A stretch of DNA of 64,000 bases, taken from Nonomuraea deserti. Its GTDB lineage: Bacteria; Actinomycetota; Actinomycetes; Streptosporangiales; Streptosporangiaceae. Made by a program: the position numbers and the translations under genes. Positions 16,975 through 25,121 of the stretch are shown here, one piece after another. The notes below the pieces were generated by a model. It did not search any database, was not told where the DNA came from, and was given only the letters and a program-made list of their open reading frames with translations. The stretch is taken from contig NZ_SMKO01000017.1 in the NCBI RefSeq assembly GCF_004348685.1, forward strand, positions 1-64,000, written 5' to 3'. The first letter of the stretch is position 1; the number at the start of each line of letters is the position of its first letter.

Positions 16975-18234
16975 CTAGCCGGCCGCTTCGGCCGTCTTCT
17001 GGAGCTCACCGAGGACCTTGGCCGGGTCGTCCTTGACGGCCCCGCCGATGGTCTGCTTGATCGCCGGGTTCACCACGGCCCACTTGGGGTCCTGGAACGG
17101 GTAGAAGCTGGCGTTCGGCAGCGCGTCGAGGAACGGCTTGAGCTTCTCGTCTCCCGACAACTTCTCGATGCCGCCGTTGGTGACGGGCAGCAGTTTGTAC
17201 GTCTCGGAGATCTTCTGGGCGGCGTTGCCGGTGTAGAAGAAGTCGAAGAACTTCTTGATCTCGGCGGCGTGGCCGTTCTTGTTGAACGCCATGATCCAGT
17301 CCATGACGCCGAGCGTGGTGTCGAGCGGGCCGGTCTTGCCGGGGATCGGTACGACGCCGTAGCTCTTCAGCCCGGCGGCGTCGAAGATCGGGATGGACAT
17401 GGGGCCGCCGTTGACCATGCCGACCTTGCCGGCCCCGAAGTCCTCCCAGACCGTCTTGCGGTCCTTGGTGCCCGGGTTGGGGGTGGTCAGACCCGCTTCG
17501 ACCATGCCCTTCATGTAGGTGAAGGTCTCGACGTTCTGCGGCGAGTTGATCGCCCACTTGCCGGAGTCGTCCTTGTAGCCGCCGCCGTTGCCGAGCATCC
17601 ACAGGAACGACTCGGCCTGGGCCTCCTCCTGGCCGAGCGGCAGGCCGAACGGCTGCGTGACGCCGGCCTCCTTGAGCTTGCCCGCGGCGGCCTTGAGCTC
17701 GTCCCACGTCTTCGGAGGCTCCTTGATGCCGGCCTTCTCGAAGAGGTCCTTGTTGTAGAAGAGGGCGCGGGCGGAGGAGACGAACGGGATGCCGTACTGC
17801 GTCCCGTCGACCTTGCCGAACTCGGCGAACTTCTGCAGCATGTCGCCGGAGACGTTCGGCGAGAGCACCTCGTCGACCTTGTGGAGCAGGCCGTCCTTGA
17901 CGAAGCCGGAATAGTCGCCGGTCTGCAGGATGTCGGGCACCTGACCGTTCTGGATCATGGTGGCGACCTGGTTGTCGATGTCGTTCCAGTTGATGACCTG
18001 GACGTCGACCTTGATGGTGGGGTTGGCGGCCTGGAACTCGTCCACGACGCCCTTCCAGAACGTCTCGCCCGAGTTCGGCTTGCCGGGGCCGTCGCCGTAG
18101 TCGGCGGCGACCATCTTCAGCGTCACCTGGCCGTCGTCCGACGACTGGGCGTCGCCGCCGCCGGATCCGCAACTGGACAGGACCAGCACCGTGGCGAGGC
18201 CGAGAGCGGCCCCGCCCGCAAGCTTCATCTTCAC
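16975..18234 (-). CDS. Extracellular sugar-binding lipoprotein of ABC transporter
   Basis: A 419-residue solute-binding protein of the CUT1 (family 1) type. A lipoprotein signal ends in LSSC, Cys22 probably being lipidated, followed by a GSGGGDAQSS linker. The mature protein has the usual alternating lobes with NPTIKVDVQVINWNDI, ALFYNKDLFEKAGI (a hallmark of sugar-binding proteins) and GKVGMVNGGP. The true ligand is unknown, but the DasR-like operators upstream suggest N-acetylglucosamine, chitobiose or related amino sugars. Start GTG 18234; ATG two codons later is an alternative. Confidence 0.9.
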   Translation of the reverse strand: MKMKLAGGAALGLATVLVLSSCGSGGGDAQSSDDGQVTLKMVAADYGDGPGKPNSGETFWKGVVDEFQAANPTIKVDVQVINWNDIDNQVATMIQNGQVPDILQTGDYSGFVKDGLLHKVDEVLSPNVSGDMLQKFAEFGKVDGTQYGIPFVSSARALFYNKDLFEKAGIKEPPKTWDELKAAAGKLKEAGVTQPFGLPLGQEEAQAESFLWMLGNGGGYKDDSGKWAINSPQNVETFTYMKGMVEAGLTTPNPGTKDRKTVWEDFGAGKVGMVNGGPMSIPIFDAAGLKSYGVVPIPGKTGPLDTTLGVMDWIMAFNKNGHAAEIKKFFDFFYTGNAAQKISETYKLLPVTNGGIEKLSGDEKLKPFLDALPNASFYPFQDPKWAVVNPAIKQTIGGAVKDDPAKVLGELQKTAEAAG

Positions 18235-18360
18235 TGGAGTACCGCCTTCTCGTCGGACGGGTGACGCTGGTCCGTACCAGCCAACGGACGCCGCCCAGGG
18301 GTGGGGGCGCGCGAGCCACAGCTCTACGCGTTTGCGTCACTGTAAGCCTGAGTTCAGCAA

Positions 18361-18374
18361 CCGGTCTATACCGG
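18361..18374. promoter_or_regulatory. GntR/DasR-like operator, proximal copy
   Basis: CCGGTCTATACCGG is a near-palindrome whose core GGTCTATACC differs in one base from the DasR-responsive element core GGTCTAGACC. It lies about 127 bp upstream of the sugar-binding protein start and 57 bp from the second copy. Confidence 0.6.
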
Positions 18375-18417
18375 CTCGTATCGGTTCGGCAACACTCAGA
18401 CCCGAGAAAGCTCACTT

Positions 18418-18431
18418 CCGGTCTAGACCGG
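18418..18431. promoter_or_regulatory. GntR/DasR-like operator, distal copy
   Basis: CCGGTCTAGACCGG is a perfect 14-bp palindrome containing exactly GGTCTAGACC, the core of the DasR-responsive element (dre) of streptomycetes. It lies 4 bp beyond the stop of the acyl-CoA dehydrogenase gene and upstream of the sugar transporter operon, so the transporter is the likely target. Confidence 0.7.
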
Positions 18432-18434
18432 ATG

Positions 18435-20306
18435 TCAGAGGATTTTTCTCCGTACGTTCTCCCCGCCCTCCGGCGCGCCGATCCACGGCCCCTCGATGGA
18501 CGGGTCGAGCACGCCCTCCTCCAGGAAGTCGTAGCGCCCGTCGAGCACGTATCCGGCCAGCCGCACGTCATGGTGGTCGCTGTTGTCCCAGAGCCGGGCG
18601 AACAGCGAGTCGACGCGGCGTCGCGCCTGGTGGCAGAAGGTGTCGGCGAGCTCGTACGGGCGCTGCCCCAGGTCCTTGGAATCCTCTTCCGCCTTGACGC
18701 AGGCAGCCGTCATGGCGAACAGCTCGGCCCCGATGTCCACGATCCGGCCGAGGAAGGCCTGCTTGTGCTCCAGCCCGCCCTGCCAGCGGGACATGCCGTA
18801 GAAGGTGGACCGTGCCAGCTTCCTGCTGGTCCGCTCCACGAAGCGCAGGTGCGCGGAGAGCGGGCCGAAGGCGGCGTACGAGGTGGGCAGGTTGCCGGTG
18901 CCGGCCACCAGCGTCGGCAGCCACTTGGCGTAGAAACGGCTGGCCCGGCGCAGGGCCTGCGCACGCTCCTGGCGGGACGCGTCAGGGTTGATCAGCTCGC
19001 CGGCGGCCGACAGGTGGGCATCCACCGCCTCCCGCGTGATCATCAGATGCATGATCTCCGACGAGCCCTCGAAGATGCGGTTGATCCGGGAGTCGCGCAA
19101 CATCTGCTCGGCTGGTACGCCGCGCTCGCCGCGGGCGGCCAGCGACTCCGCGGTCTCGTAGCCGCGCCCGCCCCTCATCTGGACCAGCTCGTCGAGCGCC
19201 TGGTACGACAGCTCGGAGGAGAACAGTTTGGCCAGCGCCGCCTCGATCCTGATGTCGTTGCGCTGGTCGTCGGCCATGCGGCTGGTGAGCTCGCAGACGG
19301 CTTCGAGCGCGTACGCGGTGGCCGCGATGAAGGCGATCTTCGTGGCCACCGCCTCGTGCCTGCCGACCTCGCGCCCCCACTGCACGCGCTCGTTGCCCCA
19401 CTCTCGGGCGATCTTGACGGCCCACTTGGTGTTCCCCGCGCACGTCGCGGGCAACGACAGCCGGCCGGTGTTCAGCGTGGTGAGCGCGATCTTGAGACCC
19501 TGGCCCTCCTTGCCGATCAGGTTCTTGGCAGGCACCCTGACCTGGGCGAACTCGGTGACGCCGTTCTCGATGCCGCGTAGGCCCATGAAGCCGTTGCGCC
19601 GCCTGACCGTGATGCCCGGCGAGTCGGCCTCGACCACGAACGCGCTGATCTTCTTGCCGGTCCTCGCCATGACCACGAGAAGGTCGGCGACGACGCCGTT
19701 CGTCGTCCACAGCTTCACGCCGTCGAGCACGTAGTCGTCGCCGTCAAGGACGGCGGTGGTCGACAGGCGGGCCGGGTCGGAGCCGACGTCGGGCTCGGTC
19801 AGCAGGAACGCCGAGATCTCGCCCCTGGCGCACCTCGGCAGGAACTCGCGCTTCTGCTCCTCGGTGCCGAACAGCTTGAGCGGCTGCGGCACCCCGATCG
19901 ACTGGTGCGCCGACAGCAGCGTGGCCAGCGCGGGACAGTACGAGCCGACGAGCATGAGCGCGCGGCAGTAGTAGAGGTACGGCAGCCCCAGCCCGCCGTA
20001 CTCCTTGCCGATCGTCATCCCGAACGCGCCGAGCTCCGCCAGCCCCTTGACCACCTCGTCGGGCACCTGCGCGGTCCGCTCGATGAGAGCGGGGTCGACC
20101 TCCGTGTCCAGGAAGCGGCGCATGGCACGGACGAACTCCTCGCCGCGCCTGGCAGCGTCGCCGGGCAGGGAGGGCACCGGATACACCAGGTCCAGCCGGA
20201 AGTCTCCGAGGAAGAGCTGCTTGGCGAAGCTGGGCCGCGTCCACTCCGTCTCGCGCGCCTGCTCGCCGACCTCTCTGGACTCCGCGTACTTGGCGTGCTC
20301 GGTCAT
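18435..20306 (-). CDS. Acyl-CoA dehydrogenase (long form)
   Basis: A 623-residue FAD enzyme that would oxidise acyl-CoA to enoyl-CoA. Dehydrogenase core from about 60 to 440: GMTIGKEYGGLGLPYLYYC, then LLTEPDVGSDPARLSTTA and VQMRGGRGYETAESLAARGE, then the RINRIFEGSSEIMHL motif. The extra C-terminal helical domain (about 450-600) is typical of long actinobacterial forms related to VLCAD/FadE. It starts at ATG 20306 after GGGAGG; the open frame runs another 336 codons upstream with no homology. Fatty-acid chain length is not predictable. Confidence 0.9.
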   Translation of the reverse strand: MTEHAKYAESREVGEQARETEWTRPSFAKQLFLGDFRLDLVYPVPSLPGDAARRGEEFVRAMRRFLDTEVDPALIERTAQVPDEVVKGLAELGAFGMTIGKEYGGLGLPYLYYCRALMLVGSYCPALATLLSAHQSIGVPQPLKLFGTEEQKREFLPRCARGEISAFLLTEPDVGSDPARLSTTAVLDGDDYVLDGVKLWTTNGVVADLLVVMARTGKKISAFVVEADSPGITVRRRNGFMGLRGIENGVTEFAQVRVPAKNLIGKEGQGLKIALTTLNTGRLSLPATCAGNTKWAVKIAREWGNERVQWGREVGRHEAVATKIAFIAATAYALEAVCELTSRMADDQRNDIRIEAALAKLFSSELSYQALDELVQMRGGRGYETAESLAARGERGVPAEQMLRDSRINRIFEGSSEIMHLMITREAVDAHLSAAGELINPDASRQERAQALRRASRFYAKWLPTLVAGTGNLPTSYAAFGPLSAHLRFVERTSRKLARSTFYGMSRWQGGLEHKQAFLGRIVDIGAELFAMTAACVKAEEDSKDLGQRPYELADTFCHQARRRVDSLFARLWDNSDHHDVRLAGYVLDGRYDFLEEGVLDPSIEGPWIGAPEGGENVRRKIL

Positions 20307-20362
20307 GGAACCTCCCGGCGTTGGGCCGTCCTGTGGTAGGAGTACTGCCCGCTTGGGGGCGT

Positions 20363-20866
20363 CTATCGCTCCTTTTTGTGCGACAAACACGCCCAGGGGC
20401 GGCGGAACACCGCCAGGGAGATCAGCAGCACGATCACGAGAATCGCCGCCCCGCCATCGGTGACCGCCGTCGGCAGGATGCCCGCCGGGCCGTAGAGATC
20501 CAGGCTGGCCCGATAGACCTCCGGCGGGATCATCCCGAACGGCCCCGCGGCCTGACCCAGGTTCACCGCGAGCACGACCCAGAACACCCAGGCCCAGCCG
20601 CGCGGCGCCAGCAGGGCCAGCGCGTTGCCGACGATGAACGCGACTCCCACGCCGCGCAGGAACGCCAGCAGGCCGGGGGCCGCGCCGGCCGCCTCGGCGG
20701 CGCTCAGCCCGGCCAGGCACATGCTGTGCTCGATCATCTCGAGATCGATGATCACGAAGTTCTGCAGCGCGGTGCCCGCGGTGAAGACGGCCGACGCCGC
20801 GGCGGTGAGCACCTGCAGGCGGCGCGTCCAGGGCGTGGGCAAGGGGATGGAAACGTCTCTCGTCAT
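20363..20866 (-). CDS. Four-helix membrane protein of unknown function
   Basis: A 167-residue protein with about four hydrophobic segments (about 20-38, 66-85, 88-107 and 133-152) and short polar ends. No catalytic motif or known family is seen. It starts at ATG 20866, whose bases overlap the ATG used by the truncated histidine kinase on the other strand. It may once have formed a functional unit with that kinase. It is 56 bp upstream of the acyl-CoA dehydrogenase on the same strand. Confidence 0.65.
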   Translation of the reverse strand: MTRDVSIPLPTPWTRRLQVLTAAASAVFTAGTALQNFVIIDLEMIEHSMCLAGLSAAEAAGAAPGLLAFLRGVGVAFIVGNALALLAPRGWAWVFWVVLAVNLGQAAGPFGMIPPEVYRASLDLYGPAGILPTAVTDGGAAILVIVLLISLAVFRRPWACLSHKKER

Positions 20867-21305
20867 GGCTCCCACGCTGGCCTGGCGGCGGGCGCGTCCG
20901 GTCACCGTGGCCGTGGCCCCGGCGGCGGCCTGCGTGGCCTACTACGCGCTGCTCTATCCGGGCATTTTCGCCGCCGCGCCCGTGCTGCTGGCCGTCTACA
21001 CCGTGGTCGCGCTCGGCCGCCTGCCGGCGAGCGTGGTCGTGGCGGTGGCCTTCGACGCGGCGCTCTACCTCGCCGTCGCGGTGCCGCACGGCGCGTACGC
21101 GGTGTTCGACGGCGTGTGGTGGACCGGCGGGTTCCTGGCCGCGGTCGTCGCGATCGGGCAGATGGTGGCGACCCACCGTGCCTACCTGCGCGAGGTCGAG
21201 CTCCGGGCGGCCGAGGCGGAGCGGACCCGCGAGGAGGCGGCGCTGCGCAGGGCCGGCGAGGAACGGTTGTGGATCGCGCAGGAGCTGCACGACACGGGGC
21301 GCTGA
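20865..21305 (+). pseudogene. Truncated sensor histidine kinase (N-terminal stump)
   Basis: The 146-residue frame has four to five membrane segments, then a helix rich in E, R and A (AYLREVELRAAEAERTREEA), then RLWIAQELHDT. The last segment is the phospho-acceptor H-box of NarL-type kinases. In intact kinases it continues into a dimerisation helix and an ATPase domain, but here the protein stops two residues later (GR, TGA). No kinase catalytic domain or response regulator follows, only about 100 bp and then an AsnC gene. This is a 3' deletion remnant. An ATG at 20847 could extend it by 6 residues. Confidence 0.75.
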
Positions 21306-21409
21306 GTCCCCCATCCGTCCCGTCTCGATCGCTTCGGAGCGCGCATACGTTCGGCCGCCTGCCCATTCCGCCGAACGATTGACCGGGACGGCGTGCGACC
21401 ATCGGGGTC

Positions 21410-21871
21410 ATGGACGAACTCGATTCGGCGATCGTACGGCTGCTGCAGGCTGACGCGCGGCAGTCCAACAGGGAATTGGCACGCAAGCTCGGCATCGCGC
21501 CCTCGACGTGCCTGGAGAGGGTCAGGGCGCTCACCCGCCGCGGTGTCATCCGCGGCTACCACGCCGACATCGACCCGGCGGCGCTCAACCGCGGCGTCCA
21601 GGCCATGGTCTCGGTGCAGGTGCGGCCGTTGAGCAGGGCGGTGATCAACGCGTTCAAGGCGTCGGCCGCCGACATGCCGGAGGTGCTCAGCGTGTTCGTG
21701 CTGGCCGGGGGCGATGACTTCCTGCTGCACGTGGCCGTGCAGGACCTCGACCACCTGCACGCGTTCTTGCTGGACAGCCTGAGCAAGCGCAAGGAGATCG
21801 TCGGGTTCCGCACTTCGGTGGTGTACCAGCAGGTGCAGAAGACCATCCCGACCCCGCTGCCTCCGCCGTAA
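21410..21871 (+). CDS. Lrp/AsnC-family transcriptional regulator
   Basis: A 153-residue protein. The N-terminal winged HTH (about 1-60) reads LDSAIVRLLQADARQSNREL, then ARKLGIAPSTCLERVRALTR, RGVIRGYHADID. The C-terminal RAM/ligand domain contains VLSVFVLAGGDDFLLHVAVQDLDHL. Typical length for the family. Such regulators respond to amino acids; no linked amino-acid gene is adjacent, so its targets are unknown. Divergence from or link to the downstream gas vesicle operon is not evident. Confidence 0.9.
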   Translation: MDELDSAIVRLLQADARQSNRELARKLGIAPSTCLERVRALTRRGVIRGYHADIDPAALNRGVQAMVSVQVRPLSRAVINAFKASAADMPEVLSVFVLAGGDDFLLHVAVQDLDHLHAFLLDSLSKRKEIVGFRTSVVYQQVQKTIPTPLPPP

Positions 21872-21914
21872 ACCCACCCTAAGTCAGGGAAATGCCCGTT
21901 TTATATGCATATAC

Positions 21915-21939
21915 GTTTCCTTATCCCTCTCTCGGGCAC
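21915..21939 (+). promoter_or_regulatory. Candidate SigB-type promoter of the gas vesicle operon
   Basis: GTTT (21915-21918) and GGGCAC (21934-21939) are spaced 15 bp, close to the streptomycete general-stress consensus GTTT-N14-16-GGGTAT/C. They lie 57 bp before the first gvp start. A perfect 12-bp palindrome TATATGCATATA (21902-21913) directly precedes, striking in this GC-rich DNA. The assignment is inference from consensus similarity. Confidence 0.35.
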
Positions 21940-21995
21940 GGGGGGACCGTCCGGCCAGGTGTCGGTCACCCCGAGAGGACAAAGGAGCGCATGCC

Positions 21996-22586
21996 ATGAG
22001 TGATAAGGCCAGAGTGGCGTTGGCTCTCGCCGCGGGTTACTACCTCGGCCGGCGTCACAAGCTGCGCATGGCCGCCATGCTCGCCGCGGCGAGCGTTGCC
22101 GGTAAATACCGCAAGGGCGACGGCGGACTGCTGGCGCAGGGAGGCAAGATCCTCGGGTCCTCACCGGAGATCGACGAGCTGACCAGCCGGCTGCGCGGCC
22201 AAGTCATGGACATCGGCAAGGCGGCCGTCATGGCCGCCGCCACCCGGCAGATCAACTCCCTCACCGAGAAGCTCCAGGAGCGGACCGAATCCCTCCAGAG
22301 CGGCGACCAGGCCGAGGACGAGGGCGAGCCCCGGGACGAGGCCCGGGACGAGTACGCCGAAGACGACGAAGACGAGTACGAGGACGACGAAGCGGCCTCC
22401 GAACCCGCGGACGAGGCTTCCGAGCCCGAGGACGCGCAGGAGACCTCCGAACCGGAGGAGGCGCCCGAGCCGCCCCGCGCCCGGAAGGCCCGTCCCCAGC
22501 AGGGCGCGCTGGCCCAGGGCACGCGTGCCCGTAAGCCGGGCGCCGGTCGCAAGCGTCCCGCGCCCGTGACGAGAACGGCGGGGTGA
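21996..22586 (+). CDS. gvpY: GvpY-like gas vesicle cluster protein
   Basis: A 196-residue protein. The first 100 residues begin ARVALALAAGYYLGRRHKLR, then a glycine/alanine helix and IDELTSRLRGQVMDIGKAA, as in the gene called gvpY in streptomycete gas vesicle clusters. The second half is an acidic low-complexity linker (E, D, A; about 105-160) ending in a basic tail (from about 160). No enzymatic motif is visible. It opens the operon, AAAGGAG stands 8 nt before the ATG, and its stop overlaps the next open frame. The role in vesicle assembly is unknown; the charge-segregated tail suggests a scaffold. Assignment is by position and N-terminal similarity. Confidence 0.7.
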   Translation: MSDKARVALALAAGYYLGRRHKLRMAAMLAAASVAGKYRKGDGGLLAQGGKILGSSPEIDELTSRLRGQVMDIGKAAVMAAATRQINSLTEKLQERTESLQSGDQAEDEGEPRDEARDEYAEDDEDEYEDDEAASEPADEASEPEDAQETSEPEEAPEPPRARKARPQQGALAQGTRARKPGAGRKRPAPVTRTAG

Positions 22587-22591
22587 AAGCG

Positions 22592-23857
22592 ATGACGGAG
22601 GCGACGAAGGCCCAGCCGGTCCGCAAAGCCGCGGGCCAGGCAGGCAAGGCCGTACGCGAAGGTCCTGGCAGGACGGCGGACGCGGTCGGACGGAAGGCGA
22701 AGCAGGCAGGCGAGCAGGCGACCGGCGGAGGCAACCCGATCAAGGCCGGGCTACGCAAGCTCGGCCAGGCCGCGACGCATTACGCGCTGTCGTCCGTGAC
22801 GAACAAGGTCGAGGGCGTGACCGGACGGCTCTCCGACTTCGCGGAGGGCAGCGGCGGCAACCTGCTCGGCGCGGTCACCGGCTCCGACAAGTCGATCGGC
22901 GGTTCCGCCGTGGCCGGCGCGGCCAAGGGCGCCCTCAAGGGCGTGGTAGGCAAGCTGGGCAAGGGCGGCAAGGGCCAGGGCGGCAAGAAGCTCAAGGTCA
23001 CCAACATCGTCGAGACCATCGACGTCGGCGCCCCGATCCGGGTGGTCTACAACCAGTGGACGCAGTTCGGGGACTTCCCGAGCTTCATGAAGAAGGTCGA
23101 GGCGGTCAACCAGGAGTCCGACGAGAAGCTCACCTGGAAGGCGCAGATCCTCTGGTCGCACCGCGAGTGGAAGTCCACGATCAGCGAACAGGTGCCGGAC
23201 GAGCGCGTCATCTGGCGCTCGGAGGGCGCGAAGGGGTACGTCGACGGCGCGGTGAGCTTCCACGAGCTCACCCCCGACCTCACCAGGATCATGGTCACCC
23301 TCGAATACCACCCGAAGGGCTTCTTCGAGGGCACCGGCAACCTCTGGCGGGCGCAGGGCCGCCGCGTACGGCTGGAGCTCAAGCACTTCGCCCGGCATGT
23401 CATGACCCAGGTCATGCTGCACCCGGACGAGATCGCCGAGGGCGGCTGGCGCGGCGAGATCCGCGACGGCGAGGTGGTCAAGGACCACGACACGGCCGTC
23501 CAGGAGGAGCAGGAGTCCGCCGGCGAGCAGGAGGAGGAAGAGCCGGAGGAGGGCGAGCCGGAGGAGGGCGAGCCAGAAGACGAGTACGAGGAAGAAGAAG
23601 AGGAGCCCGAAGAGGAGCCCGAGAAGGGCGAGCCAGAAGACGAGTACGAGGAAGAAGAAGAGGAGCCCGAGGAAGAGCCCGAGAAGGGCGAGCCAGAAGA
23701 CGAGTACGAGGAAGAAGAAGAGGAGCCCGAGGAAGAGCCCGAGAAGGGCGAGCCAGAAGACGAGTACGAGGAAGAGGAAGAGGAGCCCGAGGAAGAGGAG
23801 CGCCCCCGCGCCCGGCGGGCTCCGGTACGCCGCAGGGCGGCGAGCCGCAGCGGCTGA
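22592..23857 (+). CDS. gvpZ: GvpZ-like SRPBCC-domain protein with acidic repeat tail
   Basis: A 421-residue protein in three parts. Residues 1-130 are basic, Ala/Gly/Lys-rich. Residues about 135-290 form an SRPBCC (START/Bet v1-like) domain: VTNIVETIDVGAPIRVVYNQ, then FGDFPSFMKKVEAV and HPKGFFEGTG. Residues about 310-400 are almost only E, P, D, Y, G and K in 20-residue repeats, ending in a short basic ARRAPVRRRAA segment. The SRPBCC fold suggests binding of a hydrophobic ligand or surface. It corresponds to gvpZ of streptomycete clusters; the long repeat tail is unusual. ATG 22592 is chosen over GTG 22583, which overlaps the gvpY stop. Confidence 0.75.
   Translation: MTEATKAQPVRKAAGQAGKAVREGPGRTADAVGRKAKQAGEQATGGGNPIKAGLRKLGQAATHYALSSVTNKVEGVTGRLSDFAEGSGGNLLGAVTGSDKSIGGSAVAGAAKGALKGVVGKLGKGGKGQGGKKLKVTNIVETIDVGAPIRVVYNQWTQFGDFPSFMKKVEAVNQESDEKLTWKAQILWSHREWKSTISEQVPDERVIWRSEGAKGYVDGAVSFHELTPDLTRIMVTLEYHPKGFFEGTGNLWRAQGRRVRLELKHFARHVMTQVMLHPDEIAEGGWRGEIRDGEVVKDHDTAVQEEQESAGEQEEEEPEEGEPEEGEPEDEYEEEEEEPEEEPEKGEPEDEYEEEEEEPEEEPEKGEPEDEYEEEEEEPEEEPEKGEPEDEYEEEEEEPEEEERPRARRAPVRRRAASRSG
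23566..23798 (+). repeat. 60-bp in-frame tandem repeats in gvpZ
   Basis: A unit beginning GGGCGAGCCAGAAGACGAGT recurs at exactly 60-bp steps from 23566, 23626, 23686 and (partial) 23746, with only a few A/G differences. Because 60 is a multiple of three, the protein gains 20-residue acidic repeats of the type EPEDEYEEEEEEPEEEPEKG without frameshift. Copy number is likely to vary between strains. Confidence 0.95.
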
Positions 23858-23893
23858 GCCGTCCCCCGTCCGAGAACCACGAGGAGCCGCAAT

Positions 23894-24301
23894 ATGACAG
23901 TGCAGCCGGCCTCAGGTGGGGTGGCCCAACGCCCCACCGCGACGGGCCTGGCCGACGTGATCGACAGCATCCTGGACAAAGGGCTGGTCATCGACGCCTA
24001 CGTCAGGGTCTCGCTCGTCGGCATCGAGTTGCTGACCATTGACGCGCGAATCGTCGTCGCCAGCGTCGACACCTATCTGCGCTACGCCGAGGCGGTGAAC
24101 CGGCTGGACCTGTCGGAGTCCGGCGGCCAGGGACTGCCCGAGCTCATGCAGAACATGAAGCAGGGCATGGTCGCCGACAAGGGCAAGGACGCGGTCCAGG
24201 GAGTGCTCGAATCCGCGGCCGACAAGCTGGGAGGCCTGGTCGGCGAGCCGGAGGAGAAGTCGGAGCGGCAGTCGGCCCGCCGGCGGAAGGAGGATGGCTG
24301 A
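23894..24301 (+). CDS. gvpA: Major gas vesicle structural protein GvpA
   Basis: A 135-residue member of the GvpA/J/M family. The core (about 18-75) contains [20 protein letters not shown], then [20 protein letters not shown] and [15 protein letters not shown], the amphipathic alpha-beta-beta-alpha unit that forms the vesicle wall ribs. Residues 76-135 form a charged extension absent from cyanobacterial GvpA (about 70 residues) but usual in streptomycete GvpA. It is preceded by a good GAGG site. The two other family members in this operon (25796 and 26978) are probably minor or nucleating forms. Confidence 0.9.
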   Translation: MTVQPASGGVAQRPTATGLADVIDSILDKGLVIDAYVRVSLVGIELLTIDARIVVASVDTYLRYAEAVNRLDLSESGGQGLPELMQNMKQGMVADKGKDAVQGVLESAADKLGGLVGEPEEKSERQSARRRKEDG

Positions 24302-24302
24302 G

Positions 24303-25121
24303 ATGGCGACATCCGAGGCGACCGGCCGGCGCGAGGCGTCCGGTGACGAGCAGCGGAGCGAGACGCGCGTCGGCACGTACGTCTACGGCATCGTCCCGGC
24401 GGACGTGGAGGTGTCCGACGACGCCGGCGGTGGCGTCGGCGGCCCGTCGGCGAAGGTGACGGTGGTCCGGCATGGCGACATCGCCGCGCTGGTCAGCGAG
24501 CTGCGGCTGGATCGGCCGCTGGGCACGCCCGACGATCTCATGGCCCACGAGGGGCTGCTGGACGCCACCGCCGCCGAGGTGCCGGTGCTGCCCGTACGTT
24601 TCGGCGCGGTCGTGACGAACCCGGAGGCGGTGGTCGAGGAGCTGCTCGCGCCGCACCACGACGAGTTCCACGCGGCGCTCGACGAGCTGGAGGGCCGGGC
24701 ACAGTACGTCATCAAGGGCCGCTACGTCGAGCGGGCCGTGCTCACCGAGATCATGGAGGAGCGCCCCGACCTGGCCGAGCTGCGCGAGCAGCTCAAGGAC
24801 CAGCCCGAGGAGGCCACCAGGGACGCGCGGATCCAGATCGGCGAGATCGTCGATCAGGCCATCAACGCGAAACGGGAGGCCGACACGCAGGCGGTGCTCG
24901 ACGCGGTCACCCCCGTCTCCACGCTCACCTCGCTGCGCGACCCCAGCCACGAGCTGGACGCCGTGCACCTCGCGGTCCTCGTCGAGACGGCGCGGGAGGA
25001 CGAGCTGGAGCAGGCGCTGGACAAGATCGCGGAACGCTGGGCGGGCCGGGTCGAGCTGCGCCTGCTCGGGCCGCTGGCCGCGTACGACTTCATCGTCGCG
25101 CAGGGCTCCGGTGGCGGCTGA
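24303..25121 (+). CDS. gvpF: Gas vesicle protein GvpF (GvpF/GvpL family)
   Basis: A 272-residue GvpF/L protein. The N-terminal domain carries GTYVYGIVPADVEV and later the family motif VPVLPVRFGAVVTNPEAVVEELL, then GRAQYVIKGRYVERAVL. The C-terminus VELRLLGPLAAYDFIVA is the family signature (GPLAPY in most). GvpF is an assembly factor thought to bind GvpA and prevent its aggregation. The ATG at 24303 is used because GGAAGGAGG is 9 nt upstream; an ATG at 24294 would sit on the Shine-Dalgarno itself. It begins 2 nt after gvpA. Confidence 0.93.
   Translation: MATSEATGRREASGDEQRSETRVGTYVYGIVPADVEVSDDAGGGVGGPSAKVTVVRHGDIAALVSELRLDRPLGTPDDLMAHEGLLDATAAEVPVLPVRFGAVVTNPEAVVEELLAPHHDEFHAALDELEGRAQYVIKGRYVERAVLTEIMEERPDLAELREQLKDQPEEATRDARIQIGEIVDQAINAKREADTQAVLDAVTPVSTLTSLRDPSHELDAVHLAVLVETAREDELEQALDKIAERWAGRVELRLLGPLAAYDFIVAQGSGGG

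Noticed and set aside
16252-18264. 670-codon plus-strand frame opposite the sugar-binding protein and permease
   Set aside because: Antisense shadow rich in R, D, V, H and L without domains; the minus strand encodes clear ABC transporter proteins.
20307-21314. 336-codon upstream extension of the acyl-CoA dehydrogenase frame
   Set aside because: Frame is open only through GC bias, has no homology, and would overlap two other genes; ATG 20306 has a good ribosome-binding site.
23566-23798. CRISPR-like array
   Set aside because: 60-bp units are contiguous, without spacers, and encode an in-frame acidic protein tail.
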